From: Kalaharituber pfeilii
Lineage: Eukaryota > Ascomycota > Pezizomycetes > Pezizales > Pezizaceae
Direction: 5' to 3'
Assembly (NCBI GenBank): GCA_015179045.1
Contig: WHUZ01000008.1
Location: 1,116,001-1,180,000 of the forward strand
DNA: 64,000 nt
The position numbers and the translations under genes are program-made. The notes under the pieces were generated by a model. It saw nothing but the letters and a program-made list of their open reading frames with translations. It ran no database searches and was not told where the DNA came from. Of the stretch, positions 1-10,409 are shown in pieces. Numbering within the stretch: the stretch's first letter is position 1; every line of letters starts with the position of its first letter.

Positions 1-222
1 CGACGCTTTCGAATGATCGGCAGCCTCCAGCTGCAGTACCGCCTCGTCATGTTGGTCCAGCATGAGAGCTGAAAAGCAACTTTTTTCCCTTTCCTTTACC
101 ATGGTGCGCCTTGTACATTAAAGGCTTATAATATATAACAGTCATGACATTACAGCCGGTATACAGGAACCTTACAAACTTAGTCCAGTCTCGTCCACAG
201 CTGAAATGACATAGAACTGGCT
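1..222. other. no gene recognised at left edge
   Basis: Nothing beyond short unsupported frames is seen here. This would be the 3' flank of the small minus-strand frame that ends at 223. Confidence 0.5.
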
Positions 223-471
223 TTATGAACTTGCAATTTCTGAAAGTTCTGCTGCTGCTAGTTTCCCAGCCAACTCCCGATCTCTTAACTTCCTTTCCGT
301 ATAATTCAACCGTTGTCTGACTTCCCTCCATATGTACTCCGGACCAGTCCTTTGAGATGCACGAGTCCAGGCAAGCTTGGAGAGCTCAGTTGACGTGGCT
401 TTCGAGAATTCAAGCTCAAAGGATGCTCGCAGAAGTTCAAAGCAGTCATTTTTGTCCTGAAGGTCAGACAT
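223..471 (-). CDS. possible small hypothetical protein, 82 residues
   Basis: I do not recognise this protein. The frame starts at an ATG in a good fungal context (AAG before ATG, 469-471) and runs 82 codons to TAA. The product is mostly charged and probably alpha-helical. It begins with MSDLQDKNDCFELLRASFEL and has an Arg/Lys-rich stretch near residues 50-66 (WREVRQRLNYTERKLRDREL). There is no signal peptide or membrane segment. The composition looks more protein-like than the neighbouring frames, which is the main reason for listing it. It could be the last exon of a longer gene to the right or a chance frame. Transcript evidence would decide this. Confidence 0.35.
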   Translation of the reverse strand: MSDLQDKNDCFELLRASFELEFSKATSTELSKLAWTRASQRTGPEYIWREVRQRLNYTERKLRDRELAGKLAAAELSEIASS

Positions 472-2603
472 CTTGCCGTGTTATTTGGCTGGTTTGTGTG
501 CAAATGTGGCAAACCTTTTAGTTTTCATATTCCGTGAATGCAGTCTTGGGATTAATCTTACCGCACTTTTGATTGAGGTCAACTAATGACAAGAGAGGTC
601 TCATCAAATGCTTGTAGTCCAATCCGCCTGTCGGGCCAAAGGGTGATCCGAAAGCAAAGAATGATAATTAGCCAAAACGCAGCTTCTGGTGGGCACAGTT
701 TGCATTCGCTGTTTTGCCAGACGGCTTCGACTGGGACGGCGTTTTCAAGTGCCCTTTATACCTTATGACAGTTCAGAGCGGCTAGTAGTTGTTAGCGGGA
801 GAAAAGCATATTTACTGCCTCACTCCTGCACCGCGATTGGTGCAGAAGAGCACCTTCGCAAGTTTCTGAAATTTCAATCAAGTTAAAAACAGAGCAAGTT
901 CACAGTAGCTTACGATACTGTATCAAAGATGGATAAGAGTGTCTCGTTCATGCATTCACAATATAAATCATTGGATGCATGCAGGCAAAAATGTTATCTG
1001 GGCATACTCTCATATCACATCAAACCGGTTCAGATTGAGGAAACTATTGTGGACGCAAGTCATAAAAAGTTTGTTCGATTCACTCGATTCGGAGCTCATT
1101 TATTCTTAGGAGGATAAGTTTCATGTTTATCAATACACCTTATTCGAGTCTGGGCACAAGAACACTTATTTCGGAATGTCGATTCCGATTCTCGATGCGC
1201 TGGAATACTAATATACTATGAGAGGGGAATATACTAGTGCACAATATGAGGACGGTCAGGACGACATCTCGCGAAGGAACGAGCTTACGCCAAACATCCT
1301 TTTCACCCGGTCCTCTCGCTATTCGGCTCTAATGGTTCTCATACAGGCCGTTCCTATCAAACATGGTCGATTCAGAGAATTCTCAACATCGTCATTATTG
1401 AGTGATCGATTGTTAATAAAAAGCACACAGGAATAAAGGAGAACAGTCTAAAAGAGCACCTCTAGCTGTCAGCCTATACCCGAAATACTATATAAAGGGT
1501 AAGCATATAGAAGAGGTAATGCTACTCTGTCTTCAATTTTTGAGATATTTCTATGTCCTACATATAGGGACATACCAACAGGCGCTTCTCGACTGTGTTT
1601 ACCGAGAAGCTGGAGCCTCCTTACCGTATGTGCAGTTAAGCGTTGAATCACCACAGATGCTCAAACGAGGAGGGAGTGAAGGATTTAAGTTTGATAACGG
1701 CATGAGAGAAAAAGAATAGAAATAGACGAACTCACATCACAACGTTGTTATATTGCCGCAGTGACATTGTGTCGAGGGATAACCCACATAACATAGTCAT
1801 ACATCCCATAAAGGTACGAATAGTAAATATAAGTAACAGCTTCCGCTCATCCAGAGCTGGTCAATTCATGGGTGACATGCGAGTGCTGATATAAGAAATA
1901 AATAAATAAAAATCTAATAGCCGACACAGGTCCGCGCACTCCCTCTTGACCATACTGTACTTCACCATGCAGCAGGTATTTTGATACTCATTCGATGGCT
2001 GGACTAACGGCGAAGATGCAAATAATAGCCTGGACACGAAAACAACTCATCTCTAGCATAGAGTTATTTTCTTTTTTTGAATATTTGCGCAATCAAAGGT
2101 AGTGCTTCTCATGCCGTGTAATATCAAATAAGGTTTCAGCAATTATTATCGGCCTTGTTCTGAGAGGATGCTGTAATCGCACAATATATATATATGAATA
2201 CGTGCTCTGTTAGCGGAGTGGGTCCTGTGGCTCCATACAGTAGCGACTTCTTCAACCGGAGTCCACCTGCCCCAGTAAGAGTATTGCGGGAGCCGGATTA
2301 GGCCGCCTTGGCATCTTGGCTGCTAGATGCTCCTGGCAAAGTGTTTTTGTTTTTTTTTGTTTTTTTTTGTTTTTTTTTTATTATTATTGTCACTACTGTA
2401 CTCCCATGCCGCCCTGTAGGCTATGGCAAGTGGCAAAGTACTAGTACAAGTAAGCTCAGGTGTACCTCTCGCGACTTGCATCTCTTCATTCTTCAATCTC
2501 ACACATGGTATTGACCTATGTAGTCATCCCAAGAAAACACTTTCATCTCGTGCATATCAGCAACACTTTTTCTTCGTAGAAAAAAAAGGGAAAAAAAGGG
2601 AGC
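472..2603. other. gene-free stretch
   Basis: No coding frame with protein-like composition is seen on either strand. The only structure is low complexity: a T-rich tract with G interruptions at 2345-2390 and A-runs with GGG interruptions at 2580-2600. Confidence 0.5.
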
Positions 2604-2617
2604 TTCGTAATTGTTTT

Positions 2618-2667
2618 TTTTTTTTTTTTTTTTCATTAATCGCATGCCGCCCTATGGGCTATGGCGA
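2618..2667 (-). mobile_element. LINE 3'-end micro-insertion (about 50 bp)
   Basis: A T-run is followed by ATTAATCGCATGCCGCCCTA and the rest of the LINE tail hairpin, read on the minus strand. The insertion is flanked by perfect 14 bp direct repeats, TTCGTAATTGTTTT, at 2604-2617 and 2668-2681. It holds only the last few dozen bases of the LINE plus its A-tail, as expected from extreme 5' truncation during target-primed reverse transcription. Confidence 0.85.
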
Positions 2668-2701
2668 TTCGTAATTGTTTTGTTGAAATGCACCTTCTGT
2701 G

Positions 2702-2743
2702 CTCTGCCATATCTGGTGAATAGCTGCAAGCGGGGTTGCATGA
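2702..2743 (+). repeat. degenerate tail of second non-LTR family
   Basis: The segment resembles the 3' end of the second tail family: CTGCCAT, a spacer, then AGCTGCAAGCGGGGTT and a GCATGA end. There is no A-tract and no recognisable target duplication, so this is an old or partial copy just downstream of the LINE micro-insertion at 2618. Confidence 0.5.
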
Positions 2744-3679
2744 TACTTTTGTGAGGAAGTATGCCGGAAAATGAGACACAAATCCCAGATGCAGACTTTG
2801 CGGTATTGGGCCTATCCCTTCTCATTATACAAATCGAACTGGTCAACATACTACCGCAAGTAATGCATAGACCTAATTCACCTAGGTGAGTTCAACGAAG
2901 CTTTAAACTATTGAAGGAGTATCTCTGGGAAATCGAGATATTGAGACTATACGCTTGCAGTCACACGTATTGAAGGCAAGTGGGGACTTCTTCAATGCGC
3001 TCTAACCAATATATAACCTGCGCCAACACCCGGGGGCCAGATCCTCCTGCTTCTTTGTTTATTTGGCTCCTCAGGAATTACCATACCTAAAAGACACAGA
3101 GCCGCTTGATCAAAGAGTACCATGACTTAGAAAAAATCGACTTTCAAAGACTCACAAATTAGCTACTGTCCCCTCAATCTCTTTAAGGGAGCTCTGTCGA
3201 TCTAAGCGGTTTCCCAGTGCGACAATACTTAGGATTGTCGTAAATATTCATGGCATTTGCAAAAGTAACAAAATCTCCAATGCCAACGTGTTCCTTTGTC
3301 GTTATCAAAATGAAGAAACTATGAAAAGAAACTAAGGAAACAAATAGTTCGTTCATGCATTAACTATTAAGCGAACAAGTAGGACATGGCCCGAGAACGC
3401 GCGTGCATCAACACCAACATCAACCATGGTACCAGCGCTTTGGATGGTCATTTATCCTCAAGTACTGACCCCCAACATAATCGGCAATGTGCTTCGACGA
3501 GGCCCAATTATGGTCTCAGACGAGAAAGAAGCAGTAGGTGGAGAGCCTGGCCAAGGGCTGGGCTGTATTCGAGAAAAGGTGTTGTGGTAGGCAGCGCACC
3601 TAAGCTACTAAAGTACTACCGGGCTGATGCTGGGCTCAGAAGCCGCAGGTCACGAGGGTTGTATAGTGATATAGGCAAT
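2744..3679. other. gene-free stretch
   Basis: No recognisable gene or repeat. A frame spanning 3386-3799 runs across the left boundary of the LINE copy at 3692, so it is a composite and not a gene. Confidence 0.5.
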
Positions 3680-3691
3680 GCTGGGTTATAT

Positions 3692-4408
3692 TCTCGGACT
3701 CTTAAGTGGGCATTAGCAGACTACAAAAAATTGCAGAGGGAAGGCCGACACCAGAGAGACCAGCCAACGCAGTCAGGAGGGCCTGGGAAGACTGGATAGC
3801 GAGAGGGGGTTTGGACGTGGCCGTGATGTGGGTCAAAGGGCACCGGAGCATAAAGGGCAATGAGGCGGCAGACAAGGCGGCAGACAAGGCGGCCAGGATT
3901 GACACATTCATGCAGTAACAGGACGAATTAGTCACGGAAGCAGGGATGCGCCAGCATGCCAAGACACAGCGAGCGGAGGAAAGGAATAGGCTAGAGCTGA
4001 GCTATAGGCTCCTACAGAGGCTGGGGCACGGAGTATGAACGCTGGCCAGCCTAATGGGCAGCAAATGCCTGCGAGCGTGGAGTTACAGGCTAGGCAAGGC
4101 GGATGGACCAGAATGCAGATGGTGCGGGGAAGAGGAGGAGACGACGACACACATATGGGACAGACGCAGGGAATGGAGAAGGAGATGGCCAGGTCGACTG
4201 GAGGCGTTACGTCGCCCACCAGAGCAGGGTGAAGGCCTGCTGGCAGAGCTGGTGAGATGGATGGAACGCTAAGGATGGGACAGGCTGTTAATTCCCTATG
4301 CCAATTATTTTTCCTCCTTATTTCCCCTTCACTTATCTCCTATGTACATAACATCGCCGTAGCTCTCAGGGCGGCATGCGATCAATGATATAAAAAAAAA
4401 AAAAAAAA
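3692..4408 (+). mobile_element. 5'-truncated LINE (RNase H and Cys-knuckle end)
   Basis: This is the 3' end of a Tad1-like non-LTR retrotransposon, a replicative element that inserts by target-primed reverse transcription. At about 3820-3885 the frame contains WVKGHRSIKGNEAADKAAD, the C-terminal signature of RNase H. At about 4110-4160 it contains ECRWCGEEEETTTHIWD, the Cys/His knuckle at the end of the LINE polyprotein, followed by a WMER stop. In-frame stops at about 3916 and 4036 show the copy is dead. The 3' end carries the family hairpin, GATATAA and an A-run. GCTGGGTTA repeats at 3680-3688 and 4410-4418 are the probable target duplication. Confidence 0.85.
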
Positions 4409-4418
4409 CGCTGGGTTA

Positions 4419-5173
4419 CATACACACGGTGAGGGTAAGTCCAGGGGCATGGGAGATGCTTAGAAATGGTGATGCTGCAACAACTGGTATAAGAAGGGCA
4501 TTCTTTCTACCTTCTTCATCTTCATCTTTCATCTTCATCTTTCATCTTTCACATTCGTCTTCACCTTTCAACCTTCTTATTCACTGTTTATTCATCTGTT
4601 CATACTCATTTTCCATTACCTTCAACCTTTCTACAGATATGTCTTTCAAATATTGGTTTCTGCACTTGCTATATAATCAAGCAACTTTCGCTCAGTAATC
4701 TTCTTCGTTCACGCCTGTCGGATGGGTTGTCTCGCCTATGATGTTAAGTTACCGCTCGCTACTACTATATTTTGCAGAATGAGATGGTAGCAGAGCTGTA
4801 GAAGACTGATTGCTTAATTGATACGGAACGAAATGGAAGAAAATAACGATTTATATACAGGAGACATTAAGTAGTGTTCTTACGAGCATGAATTTCACAA
4901 GGGTGGGAAAGTGGGAGGATGTGGAGCAAGGGAAGTGGGTGGAGAGGCAGGAGAATGGTGAAGAGGTGGAAATCCTCGAGCAGCTGCTACTCATTGAAGG
5001 GATAGATAGGTGGGGCGGTTGTCGGACTCATGTAGATAGATGAGATTTTCCTTCATATGCTTGCCTCCGAGCATCGAGGGTTTCGAACCCAGCGGCCCTG
5101 TCATAGAGAAACGGAGTTACTTGATATTTAGGGAAAAAAATAAAATAAAATAAAATAAAAAGGACGAGCATGA
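4419..5173. other. gene-free stretch with low-complexity repeats
   Basis: An imperfect (TTCATC/TTTCATC) pyrimidine-rich repeat lies at about 4505-4575, and an (AAAAT)n run at about 5137-5160. Frames across the first are low complexity. A T-arm-like motif at 5086-5100 is dealt with under rejected items. Confidence 0.5.
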
Positions 5174-5187
5174 TTTTGCCACGGCAT

Positions 5188-5252
5188 TTTTTTTTTTTTT
5201 TTTTTTTTATAAATCACATAACCCCGCTTGCAGCGCCAAGCCATGGCAGGGT
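5188..5252 (-). mobile_element. micro-insertion of second non-LTR tail family
   Basis: A T-run is followed by TCACATAACCCCGCTTGCAG and CCATGGCAGGG, the family tail read on the minus strand. Near-identical flanks, TTTTGCCACGGCAT at 5174-5187 and TTTGCCACGACAT at about 5254-5266, fit a slightly mutated target duplication. Only about 40 bp of element plus the tail was inserted. Confidence 0.75.
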
Positions 5253-5266
5253 CTTTGCCACGACAT

Positions 5267-6877
5267 GAGGCTACAAGCCAGCTTCATAACAACAACGTGA
5301 CGAGACCTGAAGCTGATATGTTAAAGACCATGCAACAGGGTTAGGCGGCTCAAGGGACAATAATGCAAAACACCGAGAAACACGGGATACGGAAAAACAC
5401 TGAGACACTGACTGAGATCACGGATCGGTACATATATTCACTGTGGTTGCTTCTTTCTACCATATGGAGCGGAAGGGCTTCTCAAAAAGTCCCCATTAAC
5501 TAACTACATGAGAACGTCATATGTAAACGAGTAACCAGTGCTTGCTTCCTCCTCTTCATTGTATCCTGCATGCGCGCTTCAGCTCGTATCTTCAACGGTG
5601 TGAAAATTACCGGGCGTTGAAAACCCCGTCTTTCTGCCAGACTATTTTGCTAATTGTGATAACTGCGGTTTATAACGTCAAACTTGGCATCCAGATTAGT
5701 CTGTTGTGAAAACGATTGCAAGATTTAAGGATGTATCTTGGACTACTACCCAGTCAATTGCTCTCTGCGGGCGTTGGCAGTAGCGCATAGGTAGGATGTT
5801 CGGTACTTGAGTCGGTTTGTGAAGCTGAGTAGCATGCTATGACTAGCATTTACTTAACCTTGAAACCCCCCTCGCAGCTGGGTACGAGATTGCTCGCAGG
5901 CGATGGCCGGCCGCGCCTGACTCAATGAATTGGCAGATCCTCTTGTATAGCAAGTTGGTAGCTGTCGCGAAACAGTTATTCATAAGCGTACCGATATCAT
6001 ACCTACGATATGCCTTAACTATAGATCTGCAGCTGATCACATTTTGCTCCCGCTTTACTGCTGATCATTTACTGACCGGTTCATAACTTCACGGCCCGGG
6101 CCAATTACAGGCATTTAAGATCATAGTCGTGTTGCGTACCATATATTTTTACCTGCCACTATAACATGCTTACTAGTTTACTGAGAGCAAATTTAATCGA
6201 TGGGAGCCTCGTCCTCAGCCGCTAAAACACTGGCTGGGGACAACCGAACGGAAAGTACTGGAGACAAGCATATATTATTTGCCCTGCGCATGAGCAGATC
6301 AGTCTAAATTAAAAGTATAAGGCTACTCTGGATTGACCCGTATACCAAGGCTGATAGCCCAATTCGCCACCAAAGCATGCATATGCAACGTGCAATATTT
6401 GTGTCTGCCTAGTAACATCAGCCTTGCAACTGATCTTCCAACTTCTGGATCATATCTTATGGTGTTATTGTTCTGTGGAGCCATGAATTCTCGTGTCTAT
6501 GGGGCTGTGTCAACAGCCTATGACTTCCTGGTTTTGGAATCGACCCAGCGCCATGTTGAACCAGTACTTTTTAATTATCAGGAGTCCATGCAAAAGTGAC
6601 GTACACTTAGTATCCTTGGCGCTTTGGGGACGTTTGTTAATAAATGCCCACTACTTCTGTCAAGCAAGTGTGATATATATAATGTGCCATCCGGTCTAGA
6701 ATAGATGATTATTGTGACTATCGAACATAGAACCAAGAGAAGAGCGAATAATATACGGTAGACAGCTTGTTACAACGGCAAGAGCGATAGCGAAGGGAAT
6801 TGCTCATTTCACTACGAATCTGGAGCATTAATTTGAAATTGTTTTACTTTGGATAGGCGAGCAACATCAACATTGAG
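5267..6877. other. gene-free stretch upstream of lysozyme gene
   Basis: No recognised gene. The frames near 6333-6699 overlap each other and show no conserved motif. The last part must hold the promoter and 5' UTR of the lysozyme gene, because a 5' splice site occurs at 6878. Confidence 0.5.
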
Positions 6878-6947
6878 GTAAGTGGAAATTTGGTATGTTT
6901 GCAGCATTTTTTTCTGAATAGCTGATGGTGGCGGTAACTGGCTTTAG
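6878..6947 (+). other. predicted 5' UTR intron of lysozyme gene
   Basis: GTAAGT at 6878 and TTTAG at 6943-6947 bound a 70 bp intron with a TAAC branch-like motif shortly before the acceptor. Removing it puts the MGNSES start two bases after the splice junction. The joined upstream frame has no ATG before its first stop, which supports translation starting at 6949. Confidence 0.55.
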
Positions 6948-6948
6948 G

Positions 6949-7521
6949 ATGGGGAACTCAGAGAGTGCGGAGAGTTTTGATACTGGTAGCAGGGCTCGAG
7001 CGAACAGTGGGCAATTATCTGAGCAAAGCCGTGACAAAATCAAGCAGATGGAAAGTTTTTCACCGACTTTTTATCAGGATGGAAAGAAGGGCCAATTTAG
7101 TATTGGATATGGTCATCATTGCCCAGCTCATCCGGGTACTTGTGAGCAGCTGAAGCAGCCTATCTCTAGGGAGGAGGGAGAAAGGTTGTTTAATCAGGAT
7201 CTTCGTCAATATGAGCGCTCAGCCAATAATCTCCCAAATGCCGATAAGTTAAGCCAGAGTCAGTATGATGCTGTGGTAAAGTGAGTACTATTTACTGTTC
7301 CGGGCTTTGGCTGTTGATGTTAATTTGTGGTTAGGCATATGTACAATGCTGGGCCTGGGAATACGCGGGCAGCGATTGGTGACATAATGAAGAGAGGGGA
7401 CATTGACGGAGTTTGTGATGCGTTGAGGGGAGCTAATTCTACAGGCTTGATAGATGGTAAGCCTGTTGATTTAACCAGTCGTCGTGAGATGGAGTATCAG
7501 GCCTGTAAGGGTGGGAAGTGA
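6949..7521 (+). CDS. GH24 (phage T4-type) lysozyme, no signal peptide
   Basis: This is a glycoside hydrolase family 24 muramidase, which cleaves the MurNAc-GlcNAc bond of bacterial peptidoglycan. Exons are 6949-7280 and 7335-7521, joined by a 54 bp GTGAGT..TTAG intron, giving 172 residues. The core SFSPTFYQDGKKGQFSIGYG carries the GH24 layout: catalytic Glu35, Asp44 nine residues on, and Ser51 in the place of the usual Thr before IGYGH. HMYNAGPG in exon 2 matches the second conserved block. I chose ATG 6949 because GTAAGT (6878) and TTTAG (6947) bracket a likely 5' UTR intron. An ATG at 6925 lies inside that intron. The protein starts MGNSES and has no signal peptide, so it is predicted to stay in the cell. 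A further GTGAGT at 7518 could be used to reach an acceptor at 7561 or 7720, which would change only the C-terminus. Confidence 0.85.
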
Positions 7522-8117
7522 GTTATGTCTTATGGATAATTTGCTTGTTGATTTATTTCAGTGCTTGTCAATTGGTGATGTGTTTTTGCTATTTTATTGC
7601 GAGACCCGCGAGCGAAGCAGTTAGATGGTAAAGTCAGCTTCATGGTCTCGGAATTGCGGTTATCTCTTGCTTACTTTTTGATTTTTGGTTGTTTTTTTTG
7701 ATTTGTTTTTGTTTCTGCAGCAGTACTCCACGGACATAGGCAAATTGAGGTAACCAGTTTTATGCCCACGTTCTTCTGGACAGCACACTCTCACAGGGTG
7801 TTTTGTGTGATACGCGGTCAGTCCTGTGACATTACCTCAGATAAAATGAATGTATGTGCGCTTCCAACTGCAAGGGTGTCTGAGCCAGCCTAAACTCAAA
7901 TCATGTCAATTTGGCAACGGCAAAAGAGCAGGAGTTAAAAGTTTCGCCTCTCGAATACTTTCCCCGTTTTTTACATCAGAATCATTCCTTTCTTCGATGC
8001 AGCACGGTTGTGCTGTCCATGACATGTGGCAATTTCACCATGCCAGCTGAGCGCGCTACGCGCTAGATAGATATCTGATACAATGCTTCACACCACAAAC
8101 GAATCACGTGAGCGTGT
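7522..8117. other. gene-free stretch, 3' flank of lysozyme
   Basis: T-rich sequence with an alternative acceptor TTTCTGCAG ending at 7720. No other gene is seen. Confidence 0.45.
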
Positions 8118-8125
8118 CAACGCAG

Positions 8126-8502
8126 TAGTGAGCGGCACGAGCCGAGCTAGCTCGAGCTCGACTGATCTTGAGCTCGAGCTGGCTCGAGCTCAAACGAGCC
8201 AAGATCATGCTTGTGTTTTTCTAGACAGCTCGCTAAAATGCTTAGCCAGTGCAAGGTTTCATAAACTGTAAATACCTAATATAGTAAAAATTAGAGACTT
8301 GGAGCTCATTCTGACCTACCAACAACTTCGAAATGCACAATTTAGCTGATAGTAGTGAGAAAGATGAAAATTTAGCTTAGTTTAGTTTAGTTTGTCAATA
8401 TTATGTATATAATCAATCCAGGCTCGAGCCGAGCTCACTTACTCACGAGCTGGCTCGAGCTCACCCTCCAGCTCGGCTCGAGCTAGCTCGTGCCGCTCAC
8501 TA
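8126..8502 (+). mobile_element. hAT-family MITE, 377 bp
   Basis: The ends are inverted copies of TAGTGAGCGGCACGAGC. They are flanked by perfect 8 bp direct repeats, CAACGCAG, at 8118-8125 and 8503-8510, the hallmark of hAT insertion. Subterminal regions are packed with GAGCTCGAGC-type motifs, which may be transposase binding sites. There is no coding capacity. About 70 bp inside one end (GTTTCATAAACTGTAAATAC onward) matches the end of the autonomous hAT at 58985-61683, so this is probably an internal-deletion derivative. The copy at 43891-44235 is the same element in reverse orientation. Confidence 0.95.
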
Positions 8503-8510
8503 CAACGCAG

Positions 8511-9703
8511 CAAGATCATGCCTCAGCTTGCTGAGATGTAAGGATACAACGACCGGAACGTGGCCAGCAAGCTTAGCTGCAGTTAGCCAATCAATATTAC
8601 CAGGTTCGTCAGGCAGTCGCTAATAGCTAGCTGCATCCGATCCCAATGCCAGATGAAATGATTACGAGGTGCAGCACCCATTGCTGTCAATGACACTCGG
8701 TACCAGGGACGATTGGCTGCAAAACCGCTCCACTAGATTGGCTGATTGAATTGCTTGTTCGGCTTCGATGCTCTGGTAACTGCCCCTGCAGGCTGACTGG
8801 ACACTGATCAAATCGCTTAGGCATTGTTAACGGGTCTATAGGAACAGTCCAGTGACATGGCACTGGGATGGCCTGGCTGACACGGCACCAGACCGTGCTG
8901 CCGCGAGCGGCTTCCGTTGCGGAACTTGGGAACGATGCGGGTAGGTGGTGTGGTACTAGTAATTTGCGAGTGCGCCATCGGACGTGGAAGAATCATGCTG
9001 TATCTATGCCACAAACATTGTGAGCTCCAGGCTGGATGCGAAAGTAGCCTACTCAGGAGACGTGGTATGAGAGGTAAGAAGAAAGCCTTGCCCCAGCAAC
9101 AATCACTTGAGTTTATGGATGAACAAAACAGCCAGCTGCTATCGTAACAGAACAATCCTTACCTCACACATATTAGAGTATATCATCCGTCCGGCTCGTG
9201 CTATAACATTCCACGCATGTATAACTACTAACATTCCATGGGCGAGCTGTCTCAATATTCCTGTCTGCTGGATGTAATAACTGTTATTGTTTTTTCCTTC
9301 AGGGTGCTTTGTGGCCATTATATCACCCAAGTTACATTCAACCAATTGACCAGAACCAACTTGTGACCTACGTGCCACCAAACCTTCCGCGCACCCCATT
9401 CCAGATGAATTGCAAGAAATCTACTGCAAACAGCTAGCTCTTTTTGTTCACGGAGCTAGCGGCAGCAAGATGTAAGACCACCAGCGGCGAGTCTGTCCAG
9501 TTTGCTGCCTCTGGCTACGTTTGTCATGGTATAAGTGAGCTTGTGCCGCACCTGCATATTATACATACGGCAATGAAGGTCGTATGATGTCCGCCCACGC
9601 CCAAGCTTAAGTGGCCAGCAACGGAACCTTAATGCTCATCTATAGCTAACTACGAATTCCGTAGAATTATCTTCTTCGAGATTGAGTGCAGTCCAATGGC
9701 GGT
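8511..9703. other. gene-free stretch
   Basis: Opposing short frames at 8817-9155 and 9139-9399 have no recognised motif and overlap frames on the other strand. No repeat boundaries are seen. Confidence 0.45.
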
Positions 9704-9714
9704 TGAAATTCAAA

Positions 9715-9715
<1 letters not shown>

Positions 9716-9754
<39 letters not shown>

Positions 9755-9786
9755 ATATCATTAATCGCTTGCCGCCCTAAGGGCTA
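9716..9786 (-). mobile_element. LINE 3'-end micro-insertion
   Basis: A T-run, an A-run and ATATCATTAATCGCTTGCCG with GCCCTAAGGGC form the LINE tail on the minus strand. Near-identical flanks, TGAAATTCAAAC at 9704-9715 and TGAATTTCAAAG at 9787-9798, are a slightly mutated target duplication. Confidence 0.75.
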
Positions 9787-9798
9787 TGAATTTCAAAG

Positions 9799-10409
9799 CT
9801 GAAGCTGTCTTAAGTTTATACAGTAAACATGTTGCGGAGACTAGTAAACGTGTTATGTGCGGCTAGCAGTTCGATGCCCCTCAGTATAACCAAAACAGTA
9901 CTAACAATGGAGCTCAGGGCACGTTTTACACGAGAGCATCATTGAATTTTGTATACAGGGGCAATAGTAGTCTGAAACTTTGATACAATGTCTACTAGCA
10001 TGTAAGTACTTGGAATGTGGTTTCTAAGCATACCTTTGTACTGAATACCTTTCATTTCAGACTGCCCAACCTTCGACTTCACAGTTATGTCTTGTAGTAT
10101 TTATTCAACTACTGGGGCACCCTGCGAGACCCACACAACTCTCTCTAGCTAAGTGACCCCAAAACAGGTTCAAATCGTTCAACCACTTCCACGAATAGTA
10201 CTGATTCACGCTGTTTCGGCCCCATCACATTTTGACCTCACGAATTTTGGCATAACTTGTGATTGTATATTATTTTGGAACCTTGGATCGTTTTTGTGCT
10301 CAGTTCAGAGTCCTAGATCCTCAAAACTAGATCGCGCCAATCAGCAGTTACATTAGTGCATTAACTCATTAGCCATAGCTGATCTAAGTTATTTTGCCGG
10401 AAAGCTGGT
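9799..10409. other. gene-free stretch upstream of 10410 gene
   Basis: No gene recognised. It probably includes the promoter of the frame that begins at 10410. Confidence 0.45.

Noticed and set aside
3386..3799. 137-residue plus-strand frame
   Set aside because: It crosses the left target duplication of the LINE copy, so it joins host and LINE sequence by chance, and reads the RNase H region in the wrong frame.
5070..5105. B-box-like GGGTTTCGAACCC
   Set aside because: It is a short palindrome; no A-box or acceptor stem at the right distance on either strand.
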